Shown here: positions 57,029 to 64,000 of the stretch, in pieces | Position numbering within the stretch: the stretch's first letter is position 1 | How the letters are laid out: each line of letters starts with the position of its first letter | Assembly (NCBI GenBank): GCA_017354895.1 | Contig: CP071493.1 | Location: 5,394,001-5,458,000 of the forward strand | Length of the DNA stretch: 64,000 nt | From: Podospora comata | Lineage: Eukaryota; Ascomycota; Sordariomycetes; Sordariales; Podosporaceae | Reading direction: 5' to 3' | Notes under the pieces: generated by a model | The model's input: only the letters and a program-made list of their open reading frames with translations | What the model was told of the DNA's origin: nothing | Database searches by the model: none | Made by a program: the position numbers and the translations under genes

Positions 57029-57927
57029 TCTACACCCTTTCCTGTCGCCAGCAGCTGTTGGTGTCTTCATAACTACTCAGCAGCACCACAGAAAAAGGAC
57101 GGATCAAAGACCCAGGGGCTGACAAACCGGGGCATTGAATATTTACTTTTGTTTGTTTCTGTTAAGAGGGGGGATGGAGGGGGGAGGAGTTGTCTTGGTA
57201 TTATCTTTCCTCATGGCGATGGATTGATTCATCTTGTTCTGTCTTGTTCGGATATATGCTTTTTTGTTGCTTTTATTGAGGACAACACAAGACGGGATGG
57301 TTTTTTGTCCTACTTTGCACACGCACAAAAAAGAAAAAGGGAGGGCGTAATACTGCGGTGGTTTTATTGAGGGAATGATGAGGGTCGATGAGGGCGACAA
57401 AGTGGAGAGTTTTTTTTTCCTTTTCTTCTGGCCGAGGAACCCTGTCATCATTGTTGAGGTAGGTATCGTCATCACCATCTTAGATAGGGATTAAACCAAG
57501 TGTAGGAAAATCGACTGCAGCACAAGAATGCGACGAGCAGTTCTATACCTTGGTTGTTTTCGGGAATTTATTGTCGTGGACCTGTTGCTGTTGACATGAT
57601 TGATGTCAAGTGTTGCTGTCTCCAAGTCAACAAAGAGACAGAAAACACAGCGATCGCCTCACACCTGTAAGCAATGGCTCATATCACAGTATCGACCCCC
57701 CTGCCCAACCGAGTCGACCAAAATGCCACCATCAGAAACGGTCCCAGCCCTGTCAGCTGCTTGTCAAAATCCCCTCTGTATTCCCATTACCTATTTCCCA
57801 CACATTACAATAATATCCTAGATTTCCCCCATGTTGTACACAACATAAATACCCCCTTGAAATAAACACAAAAGTAAAATGCCCTAGTTGATATCCCACT
57901 ATTAAATGTCAATATATATCCCACTTA
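57029..57927. other. Tail-to-tail 3' UTR region
   Basis: G/T-rich on the left and A/C-rich on the right, as expected for two converging 3' UTRs. No supported gene. Confidence 0.55.
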
Positions 57928-59330
57928 TCATAGCCTATCTTTATGCCTAGCCTTGGCCAGCATCTCATACATGGCCCTATCCTGCTTTTTGTTGCTCGTG
58001 ATCGACGATATGGTGGTGCCTTGGTCGGAATCGCTCTTCTCGCAGCTCCCTCCGAGCGTACGCGTGCTCCTCTCCGGCGGCCCCTGTTGGGCTCGGAGAG
58101 CGAGAATGCTCCTATCGTTACGGTTATCATCCGAAAGGTCCATGTGACGTCTTCTCTGTTCAGTCACTGGCGACGGCTGCCGGTCAGGAGAAGAGTGATG
58201 GAGGTTGGTACCCACCCTCGCGCTGTCATCAAGATCGCTGGAGTGGCGGAAGTTTTTGAACAAATGCCTCAGCATTGGGATCGAGGCTGCCATGATGGTG
58301 CAGGCAGGCTCGATGAAGCCCCAGAGGACGAGTGGAAGGGAGTTGTCTGCGGGATGTGGGTTAGTCGATGTTGTTGTTATTGGGGGGGAGGGGAAAGCAA
58401 CGCGGTCTCACAGCTAAAATCGCCTTCCTCCAGAACCTTCACGGTTGTTAATCTGAGAAAGATGTTAGTCTCTCGGTGGGAGATAAGAGCAGTATGTGAC
58501 GAAATAGACTTACTTGACAATGCAAGTGATCCCGGCAAAGATACCCATCGACATGGCAATGGCGACCCCAATCTTCTCTCTGTTGTACATATTATATCGC
58601 AAAAGAAGTCTCCAGGGGAGTAGGGCAAGCGCAAAATCACAAAACGCCGAACATGCTGGAAACACAAACAGGTTAGGTCGCTGGCTGAACAATAAGACTG
58701 GGGTTCTGTGGGAGTGGTGGCCTACATCCGACAAAAATGCTAAAGTTGATGGTAAACTTGACCGGCCAGCATTCCCCCGCTATCTCCGGGCGGTATGTCT
58801 TCTCCACGGGGTCACACGAAACCCAAAAGAAGATGGCGCTCAAGTAGTGGGTGATGTTGAGAAGGGCGAGTAGCCCGTAGATGGTCCATCGCATCCAGGT
58901 GTTCGGGCCACACAGCCGCAACAGTGTAATGGCAAAAGAGGTTTTGCTGCAGGCCACTGAGATAACTGATGAAAAACCGGATATATTGCTAATGATCCAG
59001 AAGACGGAAAAGTTCTCTGGCGGGATCTGGGGAGCCCGCAGACCGAAGCCCAGGAGGACATTGGTGGAAGTAGTACAGCAACTCAACAAGAGCATAATCT
59101 TCACAAACACAAATCAGCTCATGGAACGGCGGTGTGACGGGCAAAGAAAAATATTTTCATACCCATGAGAAGATGATGAAATAGTCATCCCACCATAGTG
59201 CTCTTCGTCGAAAGGTTTTGCTGTATATCCGTAGGGCGAGGAATATTCCGGCGACTCCCGTGAGCGGCCATAGTACTGCGTAAATCGTGATACCCTTTGG
59301 GTTCTCTGACAGAGGGACCTTGGTGACCAT
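57928..59330 (-). CDS. Pth11-like (fungal rhodopsin-domain) seven-helix membrane receptor
   Basis: Five exons (59163-59330, 58726-59098, 58514-58655, 58412-58452, 57928-58346) with introns of 64, 70, 61 and 65 nt close exactly to 380 residues. The product opens MVTKVPLSENPKG. The hydrophobic segments and linking motifs are those of the fungal integral-membrane/rhodopsin family: YAVLWPLTGVAGIFLALRIYSK, FRRRALWWDDYFIIFSW, SSVISVACSKTSFAITLLRLC, WTIYGLLALLNITHYLSAIFF, the Cys pair CDPVEKTY/GECWPVK, SAFCDFALALLPWRLL, KIGVAIAMSMGIFAGITCIVK, then EGDFSYNSLPLVLWGFIEP. A charged cytosolic tail of about 120 residues follows. Relatives (Pth11) sense surfaces or nutrients through G proteins. It lacks a CFEM domain. 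Ligand unknown. Confidence 0.88.
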
Positions 59331-62300
59331 GGCGGGTGTGTACTGCGAAGCCGGCAGCCAGGCGCAGTCCAGAGGTTTAGCCGGGCCGGAGCCAAACCCG
59401 GCGGCGAGAGGGCGTGGATGGGACGATTATGGACTGTGGTCTCTCTGTATCGCCCGGATCATGTCGTCTCTCCTGTCTAGTACCGCGTATCTATGTGGTG
59501 GTCTTGTAGTCGTGATTCGATCCTCATTGGCAGCTCATCGCAGTCCCAGCTCGGTGGCTGTGTGATCCCTCCAGAAAGTTGCAATTGCGACTTTGCAGAA
59601 TGACGAGCGGATGGTTCATGGAGGACCCTGGATCTGGGGGAAGCAAGCGGGGACCGCCAGATTTAGTACCTGCCAGGGGTGGGTGGTGTCTCTGAGGGAA
59701 ACGCGATCGAGTTGCCCAGGCTCGCCAGCACTTGCAGGTCCACTGGAGGTCTGGCAGCTGCAGAAGACAAACCTGGGCTAGAGCGGCTCACCGGCTTGAA
59801 CGGGGTCCCTCCCCACACGACCTACACGCGACATGGCAAATCGGAAGCAGCCGCGGTTCATCTTTTGTGCTTGGGGCGCTGGGTTGGTGACAGTTTGAAC
59901 ACCCCACATCCGTGGCTGACATGCATTGTCAACCAGCAGAAGGGACACAATTGCAATTGCTGCGCGGTGCGGGTTGTCGTCAGGGTCTGGCGTAGCATTT
60001 GCGATTTCGATTTCGTCGGCCCGACAGTCTGGGTCGCAAGCGATCAACATGGGAACACCGAGCAAGGCTTCAAACCACATGGGACGCCAAGGACGCCCCC
60101 CGTCCAGTGCCTCTTAGTGCACCCTCCATACTACCACTGCGTAACCTCAGGAATATCTGTGGTTCCTGGGGAGAGATGGGCGAGGTGGTTGATTGACTGG
60201 TAGGCAGTTGGTAATACGGCGCAAGATACCGATAGACATACCACAAAGCGGCCAGTCAGGTGATGGTGGAAATTGGAGAATGCACCTGCAGCTTGTTCGT
60301 GGTTGAGGCGTCCACCGAACAGCCCTCATCAGCATCAAGAGGTCAAAGCGCGCAACTCGTCACAACCAACAGCACGTTTTTGATCTGACGAGTCCAGGAA
60401 CTCTACTCTGTAGGTACATGGTCTTCATTCGGGTAACGACCTCGCGAGTTTCCGGTTGACCGGTCTTAACAAGCTACCTATTCTAGAGGCCGCACGGAAC
60501 AACGGTCCTTAGCCCGGACGCGGTACAGGGCTCGGACAACGTTCATCATTTCAAGATGCCCAGGCTTTGAAAATGATATCTGATCTATTCTTGTCGTGCA
60601 AGGTTGAATCACACCAGAAGGGTTATGAGGTCCTAAACAATAGGTGACCCAAGCGAAATGGCACCTCCACAAAAAGCTAGAAGCGATCGATCTTGCAGCA
60701 CTATCTTCAGATTTATTCATGCGGCAACTCGCTACCAGGCAATCATAGGACACCATCTCTGGATTCCAAGAGAGCCTTACCGGAAATCCTAAGACATATT
60801 GACGAGCTAGCTGTAACCGAAGGGTTTGTGAGATTCTATAGGGGGCTTTTAAGAGCAGCCAAGCGACGAGATTCCCAAGCCTGGAAGCCAAGTCAATTTA
60901 AGCTTCATGGGCCAATGGTGGCCCCATGTTTCGAACAACACAATGGGTCTGGAGAAGGGCAAAAGGCTTCTCTGACATCTTTTTGCTGGGTAGAGGCAGT
61001 CATGGAACTGCCACCTCAAGACTTCGAAAATGAGTAGAACTTTGTACAACAGTGGCTGGTTGGTGGTTGGTTGGTGGCTGGTTTCCCTGAAGAGATCATC
61101 AATCACTAGCAAACCTTTCACTGGGGAATTGAGGGTAGCGCCTGACCAACCTTCTGCACAATGATTATGATTGTGCATTAGTCTCATCACTTCTCACTTG
61201 ATCCGCCACCACACCAATACACACACGAAGAGACATGGAGAATCCAGGTAGGTATCTGTCCTTCCAATATCGCTGCTCCAATATACAGCGAGACACTCAC
61301 TCGGCCATTCTAGTTTTTCCGGCATCAAAGACAATTACAAACCGAAGTGCCAAGGACTCTTCCGACATCTGGCGAGCCACTCAGGAAATGGACAAGTGAT
61401 GTGACGATATGGATTGTCCATGGACTGGTTTGGAAGAGTTGGATCGTCTTGGTGTAACTGTACCTGCACATAATCGAGCCTTGGCAAGGGGTAGCAGCAT
61501 ACATATACCTCAGACGGATAAATGGGGGGTCGTTTGGCTGCACAAACACTTCGTTCTTGAAGATGGCGAACACCACATAGGTGTTTTCGTACAATCGTTT
61601 GATCTGGACCGAGAAACTGACGAGATAAAAAAACTCGCTGGAAACTCACCTCTTGGATGGCCGACATCAACTGCCACGAGCTTCTCCACTACCTGCAACC
61701 CCTGTTCAGGCACAAGCCTGGCTATGATGTCAAAGAAGGCAAGGTTCCCATCGATAAGAACTCCAAACTGTTGTTCAAAAAGTCTCCAGTTGCGCAGTTG
61801 GCCGATATTATGATAATTAACGTGACCTGTCTCAAAAGTGAGAGTTGCTTAGGAGCTGGAAAAGGGTGTGCGAAGGTATCACGTTGCCGGAACAACTGGC
61901 CCAGAAGGAAAGTTTCAAGTTGGCGGCAGTGAGCTCGTGCCAAGTTTTCTCAATCGCACCGATCGCAAGTTCGCATCCAGTTGCCAGACGCAATCGAGGG
62001 GTTTCCAGGTCTGTCAGCCTCCCATGATTCCTCGGTCAAGGGGTGCTTCCAGTTTCCATTCCCTACCCGAAGCACCTCAGCTCAAAGACTCGCTTCATGT
62101 TACTCTTGTTTGCTCAACTATGCTCTCAAGAATCGTCATCCAAGTAACTCATTCTGAGCACCAACCAATTATTCATTTGCTCCAGGGACTGCTCCACCAT
62201 CTACCCGACTGTCAGGGCCACCACCAACTGGACTCTTGTTGAGTTTTCTGGGCCAGCCATCACATCAGGGCATCTTCCATCGCAAACCTACATCACAGTG

Positions 62301-63189
62301 CAGCAGCGCGCGCACGGCATACACAACCCGAGGCGCCGTTTTCCCGTCGATGACGTCCTAATCAGGATTTTTACCACACACTGGAGCCCGTCCTTTCGTC
62401 TACAGTAGGTTTCCATCAATTTCTTATGCCTGCACCCTGAGCCTTGAAAAAAGGTATGCCCAACAGCCCCGAATTGCCCCTCATTCCAAGCCTCCCCTCC
62501 CCCGACGACCCATTGCCCTGTCAGCCCGCCTCAATCCAACCCGGCCCCGCGCCCGAAACCAGCCCGCCGCCATCGACAATCATACAGACACGCAACAAAC
62601 ACCTCGACTAGAGCTGTCGCGTTCCAGCCGCAAAACCGCACTAATCTATCGACTAGGTGCTGGTCTTGTGCTGATGAGGTTGGTTCACTCTCGATTTGCG
62701 CTGGGATTGGGACACTGCTGCGCTGCTGCTGCTGCTGCTGCTGGTGGAGGGGTTGCATTTTTCCGCGCTGTGAGGCATATGGTCGCTTGCTCCGTTGATG
62801 AGCATCCACCATCTTTCCCCCATCGCCAGCCAGCCGACCGGCGAGAGACCAGTCAGAAGCGCATCCAGCTTTCTGCCGCGACCTAGCCACCTGAGCTGCT
62901 CTCTCCCTACCGGACGACCCGCTCTCTGATGTTGGATCACTTTTCATACATATTAACCTCTCATGACCCAATCTTCTGGGCAGTAAAGAGCTAACTAGAG
63001 GGCATTCTTAGACAGACATTCGACATCCTTTCTGTATTGAAATCATCGGGGCCCTCTTCAACTCCCGAATACCCTCTGATTCTCCCAAGGCAATAGCATT
63101 GCCGTGCCAACCAACCGCCAGCCCAACGACCGACCCTCTTGCCTACTATTTGGCTTGGCTATCGAGTGGGAGCTTCGCGATTCCACACA
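59331..63189. other. 3.9-kb gene-poor stretch
   Basis: Promoters of the flanking divergent genes at both ends and only short frames between. One patch on the minus strand at about 61500-61975 has protein-like content. Confidence 0.5.
61500..61975 (-). pseudogene. Possible decayed coding fragment, unassigned
   Basis: Three minus-strand frames carry protein-like pieces in the same order: CELAIGAIEKTWHELTAANL (about 61970-61910), then RNWRLFEQQFGVLIDG and NLAFFDIIARLVPEQGLQVV (about 61795-61690), then VQIKRLYENTYVVFAIFKNE and VFVQPNDPPFIRL (about 61610-61520). A GTGAGT...TCAG pair lies between the last two, but it is only about 33 nt and does not restore phase. This looks like the residue of a protein-coding gene, family unknown, or chance. 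Confidence 0.28.
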
Positions 63190-63347
63190 ATGAACGGATC
63201 ATCACAACAACCGAAGGACGCTACGGCGCAAAGGCCATCATCAGCTGCGACTGCTGCGAATGTTGCGGCCGCTAACGGCAGCTCTGCGCTCAACAAGAAG
63301 AGGAAGAAGGACGGACTGAAGCCCATCATCACCACTGAAGGACCCGG
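63190..63347 (+). CDS. First exon of a gene that runs beyond the window
   Basis: An ATG at 63190 opens a 52-codon exon, beginning MNGSSQQPKDATAQ, Ala/Ser/Gln-rich, then a basic block NKKRKKDGLKPIITTE (possible nuclear signal), ending GPG at a consensus donor GTACGT (63348). No convincing continuation is seen in the remaining 650 nt, so the gene either has a long first intron or continues outside. I do not recognise the protein. Nothing else is identified from 63348 to 64000. Confidence 0.55.
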
Positions 63348-64000
63348 GTACGTGCATTTTATTTTCTCCCAGGCTGTTGCTTTCCGCTTGTTCTTGTTTT
63401 TTCATCCCGACCGGGAGATGATGCCGGCGCCCTGCTGGGAACTGGATGATGGCGAGGACGATGGCCCGAGGATGGGGTGCTGTCGATGTTCAGGCTGCTG
63501 CGCCCAGCGAGTCTAGAGATGGCGGGGTGCGGGCAAGGCGGGTCGCAGAGGGGAAAGCGCAGCAGTAACAGCGTCCATGCGTTGGGCGCTGCGACATCAC
63601 GCAGAACAAGCGGGCGGCGCATGGTGAGTGGGCGGGAGCTCCCAGGGTAGGTAGGCGACGAGGGACGGACTGGACCCGCGAATATTTTGTTGTGCTGTGT
63701 GTGGCTCTAGTGAGCTGCAAACAGGTCTTGCATCGTCGCACCATCCTCCGACCCCCCTCTTACCGCCTTCCGACTCCCTTTCCCACCCGCCCGCCAGACG
63801 AACTGCTGCCGTTGTCGTCAATCTGTATCAACACCAACCAGCACGCCTCCGATATTTTGACAGTCTCCACTAGCGCTCGCCTTGCCCAACGCTCCTCGAG
63901 ATGAAAACGATGCTAAAGACAAGGTCCCCGCTTTTTTCTTTTGTAACAAAGCCCGCCTTCCCCATTATCGGGCCGCCGAAAGTTCGGCACCTGTGCACAA

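Noticed and set aside
1-64000. CRISPR arrays, rRNA genes, intact transposons and virus-like elements
   Set aside because: None seen: no spaced direct repeats, no rRNA-like stretch, and no transposase, reverse transcriptase or capsid motif in any frame examined.

Overview
The window reads as nuclear DNA of a filamentous ascomycete, most likely a Sordariomycete (Sordariales-like). Coding sequence is GC-rich at third positions. Introns are short (mostly 53-79 nt) with GTRNGT donors, CTRAC/CTGAC branch sites and YAG acceptors. The protein families (Pth11-type receptor, short secreted tyrosinase, Mzm1, Erg6, Slt11, Zuo1) and the spaced, non-operonic layout also fit. Species cannot be fixed from the sequence alone.

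Layout. 1-4.5 kb: the tail of an unidentified Ser/Pro-rich protein, a MetX-type (homo)serine O-acyltransferase and a divergent conserved fungal protein of unknown role. 4.5-23 kb: a Cid1-type nucleotidyltransferase with a long disordered tail, a large gene-poor stretch, an AhpC/TSA (peroxiredoxin-like) protein and a five-exon conserved protein. 23-36 kb: gene-poor DNA, then an AlaX-type tRNA-editing protein, a class I methyltransferase, an intron-containing tRNA-Thr(AGU), a gamma-glutamylcyclotransferase, an SLC35F-like transporter and a broken short-chain dehydrogenase. 36-47 kb: the densest part, with a single-pass membrane protein, pyruvate dehydrogenase E1-beta, sterol 24-C-methyltransferase, the splicing factor Slt11, the complex III assembly factor Mzm1 and the ribosome-associated J-protein zuotin. 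46.7-49.9 kb: two decayed copies of one unassigned gene family plus a tRNA-like relic. 50-64 kb: a secreted tyrosinase, an unknown 639-residue protein, a Pth11-like receptor, a long gene-poor stretch and the first exon of a gene that leaves the window.

Most intact genes are unlinked housekeeping functions: mitochondrial metabolism (PDH E1-beta, Mzm1, probably the MetX-type enzyme), RNA processing and translation quality control (Slt11, Cid1-like, AlaX, Zuo1, tRNA-Thr) and membrane or lifestyle functions (Erg6, SLC35F, receptor, tyrosinase). I found no convincing intact transposon, virus-like element, rRNA gene or gene cluster with a single joint pathway. The most unusual parts are the decayed paralogue pair, the recently broken dehydrogenase with its promoter still in place, the membrane protein with a Cys-rich ectodomain, and a few odd intron structures. 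Splice junctions below were read by eye; where phases close exactly I say so.
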